Assembly (NCBI RefSeq): GCF_030272615.1
Contig: NC_081405.1
Location: 575,655,752 to 575,719,751, forward strand
DNA: 64,000 bases
Source: Cryptomeria japonica
Taxonomy: Eukaryota; Streptophyta; Pinopsida; Cupressales; Cupressaceae
Direction of reading: 5' to 3'
The notes under the pieces were generated by a model. It searched no databases, had not been told where the DNA came from, and saw nothing but the letters and a program-made list of their open reading frames with translations. Shown piece by piece: positions 30,761-43,042 of this stretch (the first letter of the stretch is position 1; each line of letters starts with the position of its first letter). The position numbers and the translations under genes are program-made.

Positions 30761-31650
30761 TTTGTAGAAGAGAATGATGCAGAATCTTGGAAGATTGGTA
30801 TGGGAGAAGAAACAGTTATTTTGAAAAAGAATGATACATGGGATCTTGTACCATTTCCTAAAGGATAGAAACTTGTTGGTTGTAAATGAGTGTTCAAGAA
30901 AAAGATTGGTTCAGATGGAAGCATTGAAAACTAGTATAAATTGAAGTTGGTTGCAAAAGGCCAATCTCAAGTTGAGGGTGTGGATTATGGTGAGATATTC
31001 TCTCCTATTCCAAAAATGACATCCATTATATTTTTTCTATTTGTTGTTGCTACTTATGATTTAGAGGTTTACTAAATGGATATGAAAACTTCTTTCATTC
31101 ATGGTGATTTGGAGGAGGATATTTATATGACATAGACACAGAACTATGTGGTGAAAGGTAAAAGTAATTTGGTCTGTAAATTAAAGAAATATTTGTATGG
31201 CCTCAAATAGAGTGCTAGGATGTCATACTAGACATATGATACTTATGTGTTGAGTTTGGGATATGAGTTATTTAAATCAGATCACTATGTTTATTATAAA
31301 TCTGATCGTTATCATTTCCTATATATTTTATTTTATATTGATGATATGCTATTTACTGGTAAAGGGAAAGGTATGATTTCAAAACTGAAGTATCAACTTG
31401 TTGCTAAATTTGAAATGAATGTTCTTGGTGTAGAAAAGCACATTCTTCAGATGGAAATTAGAAGAGATAGAGTGAACATAAATCTATGTCTATGTTACAG
31501 TAAGTATGTGAATTCAATGTTACAAAGGTTTAACAAGCAGAATTGTAGACTATTGTGTGTTCCTTTTATAGTTGGAGTAAAATTTTTGATTCCAAATTGT
31601 CCTACATCGCCAATGGAGATGAAACACATGAGTAGAGTGCCTTAGCAAAG
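30761..31650 (+). pseudogene. Copia-3 reverse transcriptase
   Basis: WKIGMGEETVILKKNDTWDL, KLKKYLYGLK, then YIDDMLFTGKG with catalytic YIDD at 31334-31345. TAG or TGA stops occur at several expected Gln, Trp or Arg positions. 31247-31645 is the longest open part (132 codons). Confidence 0.8.
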
Positions 31651-32317
31651 TGTAGTAGGAAGTTTGATGTATGCTATGGCCTGTACTAGACCAAACATTC
31701 CCCAAGAAGTGGGAGTGCATTCTAAATATATGTCTACTCTTGGTAGAATTCATTGGGATGTAGTCAAAAGAGTCTTCAAATATTTGAAGGGTACCTCAAA
31801 GTATTATTTATGTTATAATGGTAATTTGGTTGGAGATGTGATTTCCCTTGATATTCATGGTTATGTGGATTCAGGTTGGGTAGGTGATATTGATAGAAGA
31901 AGATACACCAGTGCTTATGTGTTTACTTTATTTGGTGGTGCACTTAGTTGGATGAGTAAGTCACAGGATATGGTTGCTTTGTCCACTACTAAAGTAAAGT
32001 ATATAAAAGATACTCATTCTTGTAAAGAAGACATTTGGATTAAGGGACTATGTTCCGATATTGGAATAAAACAAGGAGAAGTGATAGTTTATTGTGATAG
32101 TCAAAGTGTGATTTGCCTAGCAAAGAACCCAACATTTCATGCACGGATGAAACAAATTGATGTTCAGTATAATTTTGTTAGAGATGTGGTCAAAAATGGT
32201 AGGGTGAAGATTGTTAAGGTAGAAAATTTTATGAATGTTGATGATTCTTTAAATAAGGTTGTGAGCATAGAGAAGTCCAGATGGTGTTCTTATGTCTATG
32301 GGCATCTTGGTCCCTAG
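31651..32317 (+). pseudogene. Copia-3 RNase H
   Basis: Open for 217 codons: YAMACTRPNIPQEVGVHSKY, FKYLKGTSKYYLCY, GYVDSGWVGDIDRRR, SWMSKSQDMVALSTTKVKY, VIVYCDSQSVICLAKNPTFH. Catalytic Asp residues are kept, but the usual TEAEY block reads TKVKY, so the catalytic Glu is replaced by Lys. Confidence 0.85.
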
Positions 32318-32554
32318 CAGGTACTTTATTGTGTTGATACTCCCTTTTCTCTTTCAAGGTGTTCCACAAGTGGCTGAATGTTGGGAAATGGTGTCTCATC
32401 CTTGTATTTACATGAGCTTACTATTTATAGTAAGTTTTCATTTGAGCAAGAAATGGTGTGAAATTTTCCCCAAACCTTCTTGTCGGCTAAATAAGCATAT
32501 GGATAAAGTTTCATTGCAAGATCACAACCAGTTTTGAAGATATTAAAGTTTTAA

Positions 32555-32570
32555 TTTTGGAGGGGTGCAA
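32555..32570 (+). promoter_or_regulatory. Copia-3 polypurine tract
   Basis: TTTTGGAGGGGTGCAA immediately before the 3' LTR; the same word occurs at 26062-26072 before the solo LTR. Confidence 0.75.
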
Positions 32571-33269
32571 TGAAAGGTTTAAATATAAATTTAACCAGTT
32601 TAGACCCTCCAAAATGCCCTGAAATGTGGCCATAAATAGCATTAATTTTTACAAGGTGATAGAGAAATTCACAATCTTTCTGATGCTTTAAATGATTTAT
32701 CTATTGGACACATTATTTAGAAGTTATAGCCTCTGAAAGTTTGTACTCCTTGAATGGTAAATATTAAATGCATCACATAAATGAGTTGTAAAAGGAGGGA
32801 CACATTTTGATGTGTGATTTAACATATAATAAGGCATCTAGATTGGATATAAGCTCGTTTATCCTTTATTGAGTGGTTTTAGCACATGGTTTTGTAATAC
32901 CATATGACAATTTATTGTATTATATCTCTTATAAATGAGATGTGTGAGATTAAGGTTATGTGTAAAAGTCTTACGACTGTTGAGTTACCTCTAATTTTTT
33001 TATTGCTGGTACTCTTGTGAAGAGCTTGCTATACAAGTATATTGTAATCTTTAACTCATTGCTAAATAATATATTAGGCAACTATTCAAGTGTGGGGTTT
33101 TTCTCTTCAAAGGGTTTTCCCCATGTAAATTACTGTGTTGTGGTATGAATTCTATTATGTTTATTTTTGTTAAGCTTTCATAACTATTGGAACATTCTAA
33201 AAAAATATTTGCATTACCATCCTCTCGTGGTTAGTTTAGGAAGTTGTTTTTCTTTTTAACTTCCTTACA
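32571..33269 (+). mobile_element. Copia-3 3' LTR
   Basis: TGAAAGGTTTAAAT... to TTCCTTACA. A GGGGTTTTTCTC / AGGGTTTTCCCC inverted block lies at ~33094-33122. The right flank TGATT does not match the left flank CACAG. Confidence 0.8.
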
Positions 33270-33715
33270 TGATTGAGTGGGACCATAGAATTTTGGGGTG
33301 ACATGGCCTAGACTATACTTAAATAGTTAAGAATAGTATAGTTTATTCATGAGTTGGGAGAAAGTTAGATAATTATTTAGGAATGGATGTTTATAGATAA
33401 GTAGATGATCCTTTGTTGAGACCTCATTGTTTCAATAGTTCCATAAATAAAATAGTTATAGATAAGTAAGGGAGAGAAGAAATCTATGGTATGTAAGAAA
33501 TTAAATTATTGTGATGGAAGGAATTTCAAGAATCATATAAGATTGAAAATGAGAAAAAAGAGAAGTACATAAATGTGCAAAATAAAAAAATCATTAGGGC
33601 ATATAATAATGGAAAGAAAAATAAAAAATTCAATATAACTCTACATAAAAAATGAAATTTTTATATGGGCATGTACTATAAGAATTAGGCAATTAAATGA
33701 AACCTGGGAATAAAT
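33270..33715. other. AT-rich sequence, no gene seen
   Basis: Nothing recognisable between Copia-3 and the SINE. Confidence 0.6.
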
Positions 33716-33990
33716 TGTAGTGTCACGGTTAAAATACTTCATTGGTGAAGCGGCCACTAAGGTTCAAACCCCTGTTGGGCCATTTGGCTCACAGGCCTTG
33801 TGTCTTCATTGGCTCTTTGTGCTTGCAAGTTTAAAAAAGTGAAGTGTGGGGATGAGGTCCCCTGATTGTGGCCTCGTCGGTTCATAGCTCCAGGTCAAAA
33901 GTGTTTCACGTGTAGCAAGAAGGTGTGTCATGCTAGCATTGTTGATAGTGTTAAAATGTTTACCAGGCATTTAAAAAAATAAAAAATAAA
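33716..33990 (+). mobile_element. tRNA-derived SINE-like element
   Basis: An A-box-like TAGTGTCACGG (33718) and a B box GGTTCAAACCC (33761) are spaced ~43 bases apart, as in tRNA-derived SINEs. A unique body of ~180 bp follows, ending in an A-rich tail (TTTAAAAAAATAAAAAATAA) near 33970-33990. No clear target-site duplication, so the ends are approximate. Confidence 0.6.
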
Positions 33991-35041
33991 AAAATAATTA
34001 TACTAATTAAAAAAATTAATCAAAATTCAATAAAATTTCCTAATATAAACTAGTTAGATCTCTATGAGATAATATTGGTAAAATAACAAAGAAACCCAAA
34101 TTTAGAAATTAAAAAAATAACAAATAATAGCTATAAAATATGACTAAGTAGTTGAAATTATAAAATAAGGAGTTTTGTTGCACCTAGCATGGGAGTGCAT
34201 ACTTGAATAATGACTAAAACATGAATAAGATGATATTATAAATATTTAAAAAATAATTATATGTTAATAGAATTATAATACCAATGATAAATAGAGCAGA
34301 GGTAATGACCTCAAGGGTGCTAATTGTATTAGGTCCAAATGAAATAAAAGAAATATTTAGAGTTTTATACACTTATTAATTCATGCTTTTTGCCACCTTT
34401 CATTTTTTTATAAAAGAGAGATATATAAAAAAATTCTATTGTAATATTGCACGTATGAAAGGGATATATAAAAGGATAATTAATTAGTTTAAATAATACT
34501 ACTCCAAGAAACAAGAATATTAGAGATAAATATTGCATGAAAATATGGTTTTTGTGGAAAATGAGAATGAATGAGAAATAACAAGAAAAAATAATAGATG
34601 TTAAAAAAAGCCACAATAAATTTTGTAAACTAATTAGTTATGGGAGGTCTCTTGAGGGATTAAAAAAAAAGCAAAATGATGGTTAAACATGTCAAATATA
34701 TGAATATTGGCTGGGCAAATTTTTTTTTAAAAATAATCTTGAACCTTACTAATAATCCATAGAAAATTTGTTAATAGTAATTAGATTAAACTAAAATTTG
34801 TTATAGTTAAAAGAAATCTTATATGATAGACAAATATATCTATAATAAAATTGACATAGTCAAATATAATGAAAATAGAAATTTTGACTTCAATATTTTC
34901 AAAAAGGATGAGTTGTGTTCAAATTAAGAGTACTCATATCTTTTGAAACATTATGCAAATTTTACATACATGTTCATACTTGACCTATAATAAATATGTT
35001 GAAAGTTTTAAAATAATAATGGCTAAAGAATAAGATGGCTC
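33991..35041. other. AT-rich sequence, no gene seen
   Basis: Low-complexity A/T-rich DNA with no supportable gene. Confidence 0.6.
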
Positions 35042-35452
35042 TATAGACACCTAAAGACGTCCTCACTTAATTAAATAAATATTTATTATTTATTTAATTA
35101 TTTTCATGTCGCATTTTTATACTATTAATAAAAAAATGCTCTTATACATTTAATTAATTCATTATCCTCTTATGTCAAATCCTATCCTTCCAACTTGTTT
35201 ACATGGATAATAATATCTATTGGTAGTCATGTGACAACTATCCCACTTTGTCATTTCTTCACAAATGCAGATTCATTTAATTCAAAAATTTGACCCCACC
35301 TATTAATCTCATATATTCATTCAAATTAACCACTTAATCTTATTCACTCTCTTCCACCTCCTATATTATCCGTCAATCTCACATTAACATCTTAATAATG
35401 TTCATTCTCCTTTAGCATCTTAACTAAAATATTTAATTTATTATGTGTTCAC
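35042..35452 (+). mobile_element. Gypsy-type LTR fragment
   Basis: Starts TATAGACACCTAAAGACGTC followed by TTAATTAAATAAATATTTAT. This is the same opening as the antisense LTR at 37308 and similar to the Tat LTR at 10326 (TGTAGACA). The right end is unclear where Element-4 LTR sequence begins. Confidence 0.5.
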
Positions 35453-35874
35453 ATGGACATGTAAAGTGTAGAGATCCCCTTGGAATATTATTGGGGCCTC
35501 TTGGTGATTTTTATTGTAACATTATATATTATATTATAATTATTTAATATTGGTGAAAGTAAATTTAATAATGTACACAATATTAGATGTGGGGTCAACT
35601 GCTTAGTTAGTGGACAATTTTAGCACATGGGATGTGTTGTCATATGCTTGTTCACATGGATTTATTATTTATGGTTTGAGTTTTGAAAGCTTTCATTATT
35701 AAATAAATGGATGATAGATGCATTTGGAGGCTTGTTTTTTCTAGGGTATGCCTTGTGTCAAATTCTAATAGGTAAGTTGTCTATTCTTTGCATATGGATT
35801 CTGAGTGTTTAATTTATTGATTTCTCAATATTATTATATGTAATTTGTCATTTTTATTAGTGTGCTTCTTTTCA
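35453..35874 (+). mobile_element. Element-4 5' LTR, missing ~80 bases at its start
   Basis: Matches 39083 onward: GTAGAGATCCC, TATTATAATTATTTAATATT, TGCTTGTTCACATGGATTTA, GATGATAGATGC. Ends TTTTCA before the primer site. Confidence 0.6.
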
Positions 35875-35877
35875 AGA

Positions 35878-35889
35878 GGTATCAGAGCC
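35878..35889 (+). promoter_or_regulatory. Element-4 primer binding site
   Basis: GGTATCAGAGCC, an exact match to the initiator-Met tRNA complement of copia elements (preceded by A instead of T). Confidence 0.75.
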
Positions 35890-36554
35890 ATGGTTTCAGT
35901 TGTATAACCCAAAGAGTTGAATCTATGAATGCATATATAAAAAAAGGCAAGGCAAGATATGAGAGTTTGTTGTAGGTTGTGGGGTTACAAACGTGTGGTC
36001 TTTTATTGTAGATCTAGTTTTATTAAGATTGGTTTTGAAGTAAATTTTCATAAATATACATTATGGTGGTTTGGGTGGTGAGGTTTTTTATTTGACCTAA
36101 TGCAAAAAAATAGACCCCATGACACCATTTAAGGAAGATGAGAGATAAATTTTGATATATAATTTACCCCATTTTGGCAACAATCGACTGATAAGAAATT
36201 TTCTTAGGCTAGAAATTGGCATCAGTGGACTGACATTATGAGATCATAACATCTTTAGTATTCCTGATTTGGAGTCTATGTCATTTTATACTTAGTGTTG
36301 TATCTCAAATTTCTCTCATGTTGATATGGTGATCAATATTTAGTTTGGGTATGTGTGTTGCATTATTGGGTCCACAAGTTATGTAGTGTTATAGATAGCC
36401 TGTACATATAAGATTGTATTTATGGCCTGGACATGGAATGTCGATATATTGATAAACCTTTCATTGTTGATGCATATGAAAATTGGTGTCTTGGTTTAGT
36501 CACTTGGTGTGTTGATTTTGTTTTCATGTTGAAGAGGATAGATAGGGTTACTAA
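35890..36554. other. Element-4 interior, left part, noncoding
   Basis: No open frame or domain seen. Confidence 0.5.
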
Positions 36555-37308
36555 GTGTGTGAGGTGAAAATAATGATGATAAACAATTATAAAACGTCAA
36601 ATATTAAACCACAAACAATCTTAGTCCTACAATGAAACATTCACCATACACCAATGAAGATACCCAACATCATGTAAATAAAAAAATAAAAAAATAATAC
36701 CATTCACATGTAAAGTAGGGTTTCAATCTCCATTGTCTCTTATCTCCATTGATCTTGCTTGATATATTTGCTCTTAGATTTTGTATATGCACAAGAGCTC
36801 AACAAAGAGTGGATTGTGCTTGCTTGATCACTGTAAAGCTTTATTGATGCATTTGTTAGGTTTGTAAAAGAAGGAGAGTATCTTTTTATATAGAAGACAC
36901 TTTATATAATGGAGGGATAAGATTAATAGGTGAAAAGATAAATTGTCCGCTAGGATTAAAGGGCAGGTACAAGAAACAATAAAATGATAAGAGGGTAGGT
37001 ACAATAAAATTGAGAACTAAATTATATGTGTCATAGAAGGAAGAAGCTAATTAAATAAATAAATAAATAAAGATTTATTTAATTAATAGAGGAAGTGGGA
37101 CCAATTAAATAAATATAATATTTATTTAATTTAGGAAAAAGATAGTTTAAATAAATAAGAATATTTATTTAAACAAAGAAAAGCGAGAAGAGGATAAATG
37201 AACTAATTGAATAAACAAGAATTTATTTAATCAATAGAAAACTTTGGATAAATAAATTAAATAAATAAAATATTTATTTAATTAAGTAGGACAATTTTAG
37301 GTGTCTCA
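36555..37308 (-). mobile_element. Antisense gypsy-type LTR inserted in Element-4
   Basis: On the minus strand it begins TGAGACACCTAAAATTGTCC at 37308, after a polypurine-like AGGGGCAATA (37309-37322). AT-rich repeats with recurrent AATTAAATAAAT follow, and TATATAAAAAG is at 36892-36882. The polypurine tract means some gypsy interior survives to the right of it. The left end is approximate. Confidence 0.6.
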
Positions 37309-37322
37309 TATTGCCCCTATTT

Positions 37323-38990
37323 GAGATAATGCATCTTATCACGTTGGCTCAAAGAAGATAAGATAACCTGATACAAATCTGCCCCAAGACGGGAATGATA
37401 TGCCCCCTCAGATTGGATAAAATTTCTAGACAATCTCTCGATAAGAAATGAAAGCTAAAAAAGAACCGATAAGATAGGATGTCATGTTTATCTTCCCAAT
37501 TTTATATTTGGATTTTTGACATTGATATTGGTAGTTTTCTTTGTATTGGATACATGATCATTTCATTGATTACTCCATGGTGGTGCTATGTTGCATTTGG
37601 AGTTCGGCATAGATTGATTGGTTACAAGTACTGATGGATACATGGAGATGTTGATATTCTCTTATAATTAGAGACATGTGTCAATATGGTTGGTGGTTTC
37701 AATGCGAGGATCAAGGAGTACTCACCTAGTATGGACTTGAGAGGAGATTGTTTACAGTATGAGTCCTGATGACTTGGATAGCTTTATGAGAATTCTCATT
37801 CCCCACTCTTGGTCTACTTAGCAGTTTACTAATTGAGAGATATTGACCATTCTTCTTTTTAGGTGCATTATGTTTATCTTTATCTTTTATATATATGGAT
37901 GTTGAGAAATGGATAGATGGATAACTTAGAAGGATTTAGTTTGAGAGATGTTTGGCGCTGATTTTCTTCTTATGCATTTGAGTTGTTATTATGATGGAAT
38001 TCATTAATATTGTATTTGGGATATAGTATATTACGCTTATATTATGGGATTGAGAATAGTATTGGTTTGATATTCTTGGTTATAAGACGCTTACATCTAT
38101 GTTGATTATATGATACATATGTAGAAGGAAATGCTAAATATTTTTGCATTGCTTCTCTCTTTTGTCATGGTTATCTTCCTGGATGTTCAGTTTCACATTA
38201 GAGTGGATTTGAGATTATTTGGAGCTATGTGTTCACTAGTTTGTGTTCATGTGTTTTATTTTTGGAGATAGCATGAGTTTTATCTCTCGCTTGATTTTTC
38301 AAGTTGTGGAGAACATGGGACTGAATTGGAGACTTGTGGTGAGAGTTGTACTTGCAGGTTAATATTTTTACATTTTATGCGTATTATTATGGATTTTCCT
38401 TGATACTACATGGTTATGATTACACTTTTTATGAAATGGTATTGGTGGATATTAGGGATATATTAATTATGCGATTTGACAAATAACCTAGATGTAGTGG
38501 GAGTTCTAGGTGTAGATATGTGATAGGTATTGCAATTGAAGCTTATGGTTGCATGTGATAGGCTCTACATGTTGATGATGTGAGATTCACTAGATATGTT
38601 TGTATATCTTGGAGTTATTAATAGTTGGGTGTGTTAGCAGTTTTTGCGGGTGCTATTTCATCAATGCATAAGGTTATTGATAGGTACCAATGCATATTGA
38701 TCCCTTATGATTGATTTTTTGTGGTTAAGATATCAATTAAGGTATGAATTATATTTCTTTGCAATAGAGTCTGTGGATTTCTCTTTTCACAACCTCCTAT
38801 GTATAGTGACAATAGAATGGTCTAGGGTCGAAGAATTCATGTATAAAATGTTGATCACTTCATTTCCTATTGAAGGTATCTTTATGTAGTAGATGGAGCA
38901 TTGTGATTACTTGATGGTATATATGGTTAGAGGGATTTCTCCCTTGTTCATGTTTGTGGCTACTTATTGCCCCTTATGAAATGTATACAA
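37323..38990. other. Mixed noncoding interior (gypsy remnant then Element-4)
   Basis: The first ~150 bases belong with the antisense gypsy element (polypurine context); the rest is Element-4 interior. No domain seen. The 60-codon frame at 38707 is not supported. Confidence 0.45.
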
Positions 38991-39640
38991 CAAGTGGGAG
39001 AATGTTAGGAAAATAAGTGTTATTCACCTTGCATAATAATATTTATAATTATAAAAAATTATTTATATTTCAAGTTATAAATAGACATTGAAAGTATAGA
39101 GATTCCCTTAGAATATTCTTTAGGACACTTGATGAGTTGTATTGTATCATTGTATATGATATTATAATTATTTAATATTAGAGAAAGAAAATTTAATAAA
39201 GCACCCATATAAATGCAAGGTCAATGGGCTAGTTAGCCCATGGTTTTACCACATGGTATTGTAGCACTTAGATTCGATGTAATACTACTTGGTGGCTTTA
39301 TGGGCACCTATGTCTATAAAAGTAACACCAAGGGTATTTGTTTTGGTAAATCAAGTTAGCATTTTTGGAAATGAAAGAATGGCATTGGATGCGTACCTCC
39401 ATGCTTGTTCACAAGGATTTATTGTTGATAGTTAGGATTTTGAAAGATTTCATGGCTATATTTGTAATGATGGATTACTAATAATACATTGATGATAGAT
39501 GCTTTTGAAGGATAGATTTTTCCCTCATGAGACTTTTTCCAAAGTATATCTTGTGTCACATTTTCATGGGTATGTTGTAAATTCTTTACATATGGATTCT
39601 AATTATTTATTTGATTAATATATCAATCAGGTTAAGTAAA
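38991..39640 (+). mobile_element. Element-4 polypurine tract and 3' LTR
   Basis: CAAGTGGGAGAA (38991-39002) precedes TGTTAGGAAAATAAGTG at 39003. The right end is uncertain because the last ~80 bases of the 5' LTR have no counterpart. Confidence 0.6.
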
Positions 39641-41220
39641 AATAATTATTTGTATAGCTAAAAAATTATTTTCACACTTAAAATATCTATAACTAGTTTC
39701 TATATCTATTATGCTCAATTTTCATCTGATCCTTCATAGTATCCATTATTTACATCATTATCTCACATCTTCCTTGCATCATCAATCACCCACACTCTAT
39801 TTCTTTATTTCATCTTTTGCTAGTTCTTAATCCCAATATAAATACTATTATCCACATGGTCTTGAAGGATTGGAGTACAATGGAGTCCAGCTATTTATAT
39901 GTGAAGTTATAATTTAGTTTATTCTATTTACATACTTGATTTACAGATCCATTGGTGTTATTGATTTTTTAGTGAATTCCGGGATTTTTCTTTGATTTCT
40001 TTGGAGTTTACAATAGATTTACATTTCAATATATAGAGTCTCAACGAACCCCTAGTACCATAAAGCAAGGCCATGATTGCATAAAAATAGATGGTAAAAT
40101 GAAACATTAAAATGAGTATCATTTATAATAAAATAACTTATTTAGAATATTATAATGGACTAGGAATTAAATTTGAGAATTATAAATAGATTTTAAAAGT
40201 AGAATTGCTAGAGAATATTTTACTAATTAAAAAAAAAAGATTATGTATGAGATAATATAATGTATAATTAATTTGATTTAGGGAAAAAGGTGATATAATC
40301 AAATAATACTAACAACCTTCAAAATGATAGCGCCAATACATAAACACTTTAATCCTCAATTTTAATTTTTTTCTAAATTAAAATTTTTAATTTTAAATTA
40401 TTTAAATATAATTTTTTTTGCATTTATAAACATATGTTTGTCAATTTAAATATTAGTGAATGATATATTGAGAAATATCTAGAAAATAAACCAGTCAAGT
40501 CACATATGCATTTCTTATTTCGAAAGACATAAAATTATAATTGTTTGTATACGAAACAATTGAGATCAAAGAGAATGGACAATGAATTTTATTTACAATG
40601 CTAATAAATAAAAAATTAAATTATTTTTTAAAATAATTTGAAAAATATCCAATATAATATAATATTGATATCAATAAATTATTATTTTACATCATCATTA
40701 AATTTTTTATCGTTTTTTCTTATAGTTTTGAGTGTTAGACAATTTTTAGTTACTTCTTTTTATTTAGATAGTTTAAAAAAAAATAAAAAATTATACACAC
40801 GACTATGCTACTTGTAACACATAAAATAAATTGAGAAGGGGATAACTAGATATCAATTGAACTCTATATTCATGTCTTATTGATTGAGAGGACATTCTCT
40901 GATTTGTATTATGCATCACAAATATTCAAATGGAAGTATATAGAGAGTTGTTAATCCCTGCCTTATATAAGGCATAGACTAATGTTTTCAGTGTAGCATT
41001 TGCATTTAATTCATGTCTTAAATGTTATTTCAACTAATTTTTAATTTATGGTCTAGTGTTACTTTTTCATTAAAACAATTTTCTTGCTAATTTTTAACTT
41101 TTTTTGATAGGCTAGCCAGAATTTCCTGGGGTTTTAAAATATTTTTTTGGAAAACTAAAATGTGGGATAAATCAAAAGAAAGAAGAGGGAAAAATTAATT
41201 TCAAAAATTAAAAGCCCTTT
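39641..41220. other. AT-rich sequence, no gene seen
   Basis: Long A/T-rich tract before the LINE target site. No supportable feature. Confidence 0.6.
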
Positions 41221-41236
41221 ATAATGTTTGCAATAG
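41221..41236 (+). repeat. LINE-1 target-site duplication, left copy
   Basis: ATAATGTTTGCAATAG; the right copy at 47455-47470 differs at one of 16 positions. Confidence 0.9.
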
Positions 41237-41656
41237 GATCGGAGGAAGATGGCATCCATGTGGGTGCATGCAGGAGGCCGAGCTAAGGGTCTCAAGGCCC
41301 TAGCTCGTAGGTAGTGTTGGTGTGGTCTCGCACGGGGGGGAAGTGCTACATGTGGGGGGTAGATGGTGGTGGAAGGGGCTGGAGGGATCGGGGGTGGCTA
41401 AGGGGTGGTCGTCGGGAGGTGTGAAGGCTGTGCAGGGGTAGGGTCTTTGTTGCTCCGGCCGAGGCTATCCCAGGAGCTTGGGACTTAAGGCAGGTCGATC
41501 CTTGGTGGAGTGGGTGAGGGGAGGGGCCTTGGGTGTCGAGCCCCTATGGGGAGACCTTTGGGGTGTGGGCCCTCGGTCATTGTCCTTGACTCTTTTTTTT
41601 TTTTGTGAGACCTAATGGTGAATTTGGGTGGGGAAGCCTAGCAGGCAGTCCCAGCC
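41237..41656 (+). other. LINE-1 5' UTR
   Basis: G-rich, GGGG-rich leader; LINE 5' UTRs carry internal promoters, but I see no diagnostic motif. Confidence 0.65.
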
Positions 41657-43042
41657 ATGGATTTCCATGCTGTGCTAGGCTCAAAACCCCCATTTCAGAA
41701 TGTGAAGGTGTTTAACAATAACCTATACTCTTCTGACCTAGGATCTAGGAGTGCTGGTAGGTCTTGCATGGTGAAAATTAATGGTTGTCTGGAGAGATGC
41801 AGTGAGAGGCCGAAGCTGATCATCCCTCCTGAGATAATAGCTGAAGACATTGAATACTTTTCAAATCACTCGCTGTACTGCAAGTTTTTGGGAATGAGGG
41901 TTTTATTGCAGTTTTTGGAAAACTAGGCGCAGCGGACATTGGCACCGGAAGGGTAAATGGAGATTATGCTTTTGGCAAATAACTATTTCATGGTCACGTT
42001 CAACTGCATGGAGGATCGCAATAGGGTATTTGAAGGAGGTCCATATTTTTACAACCAGGTGGGATTATTCATCAAACTTTGGCATGTAGGGTTTAATCGT
42101 TCAGAGGAGCTCCCAAATAGGGTTCCAGTGTGGGTTCGGTTACAACGTCTTCCAATGGAATCCTATCGGGAGGATGTGCTACGGATGCTCGCTGCTCTAC
42201 TTGGGAGGCCAGTGGGATCCTCATCGAAAACTCTGGGGAGAAAGGTAATGACCTTTGCACGTATCTATGTTGAAATAGATCATAGTAAACCCTTGCCAGA
42301 TGTTATAGATATGTGTGCAGGCTCTTATTCATGGGTTCAACAGCTATATTATGAGACTTTATCATTTCACTGCCGTCTGTTTCATGAGTATGCTCATTTA
42401 CAGCGTAAGTGTCCTAGATACAAACCATTAGTGCAACAACCTCAGCAGTTAGAACTAAGCCTTGATAGGGCTGAGAAAGGGAAAGCTGCCATGTCGGGTG
42501 TGGTAGAGGGTGCTGATGGTTTTGTCTCCATAAAGACAAAGAACAGGAACAGAGGATAGAAGAGACCCTTAGAGGAGAGATGTGAGGAGGATACCTTCAA
42601 TAGATTTGAGGCCTTGGATGACCTGAGCCATCAGGAAGTGAATCCGGGGTTAACCCCACTAGATCAGGGTGCTTCAGGAGGGGTGCTGGAAAGTGTAATG
42701 GAGGAATCTTCCCAGGCCCTGCTAGTGGTTGGAAGCCAATAGATGGAGATGGACCAGATAGTAGAGGTTCAGTTGGGCTTGGCTCCTGGTATGGAGGTGA
42801 ACCTGGCTGAGGGGGAGGGTTCTCCCATAGCTTTGAAATTGGAACCAGTTGGGGCTAAAAGTAATAAGTCATCCATTCACCTGGGTCTACATCAGAGAGA
42901 TATTAAGAAAAGTGCTTCAGAGAAGAGCTCAAAGGGGAGTAGAAAGAAGGATCCGGATAAGATCAAATTGATGGGGGAGAATTTGGTTGAGTTAGGATTA
43001 GTGAAGACTTTGGATTCACACTTCTCCAACCCTCATCAATGA
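41657..43042 (+). pseudogene. LINE-1 ORF1 (DUF4283 plus CCHC zinc knuckle)
   Basis: One frame of 461 codons with only four internal stops (TAG 41924, TAA 41954, TAG 42557, TAG 42740) and no indel. DUF4283 spans ~41830-42350 (NYFMVTFNCMEDRNRVFEGG, PVWVRLQRLP). The knuckle at ~42370-42412 reads CRLFHEYAHLQRKC: the second Cys is Phe. A Lys/Ser-rich C-terminus follows. The protein would bind LINE RNA. ATG at 41657 is in good context (CCATGG). The stop TGA overlaps the ORF2 start. Confidence 0.85.

Larger units (their letters stand above)
27468..33269 (+). mobile_element. Copia-3: older Ty1/copia element
   Basis: Two ~700-bp LTRs (27468-28168, 32571-33269), an initiator-Met-type primer site, gag, protease, integrase, reverse transcriptase, RNase H and polypurine tract. 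LTRs are visibly more diverged (roughly a fifth to a quarter of positions by eye) than those of Copia-2, and coding is broken by many stops. The YIDD and TTKVKYI blocks suggest a Tork/Tnt1-like lineage, but that is tentative. Confidence 0.85.
35453..39640 (+). mobile_element. Element-4: LTR retrotransposon without coding interior
   Basis: Two related LTR pieces (35453-35874; 39003-39640) flank ~3.1 kb that shows no gag or pol motif. Primer site and polypurine tract are present, so this looks like a large non-autonomous derivative. A ~0.75-kb gypsy LTR lies inside in antisense. Confidence 0.6.

Noticed and set aside
38707-38889. 60-codon frame in Element-4
   Set aside because: No domain, AT-driven, within a noncoding interior.
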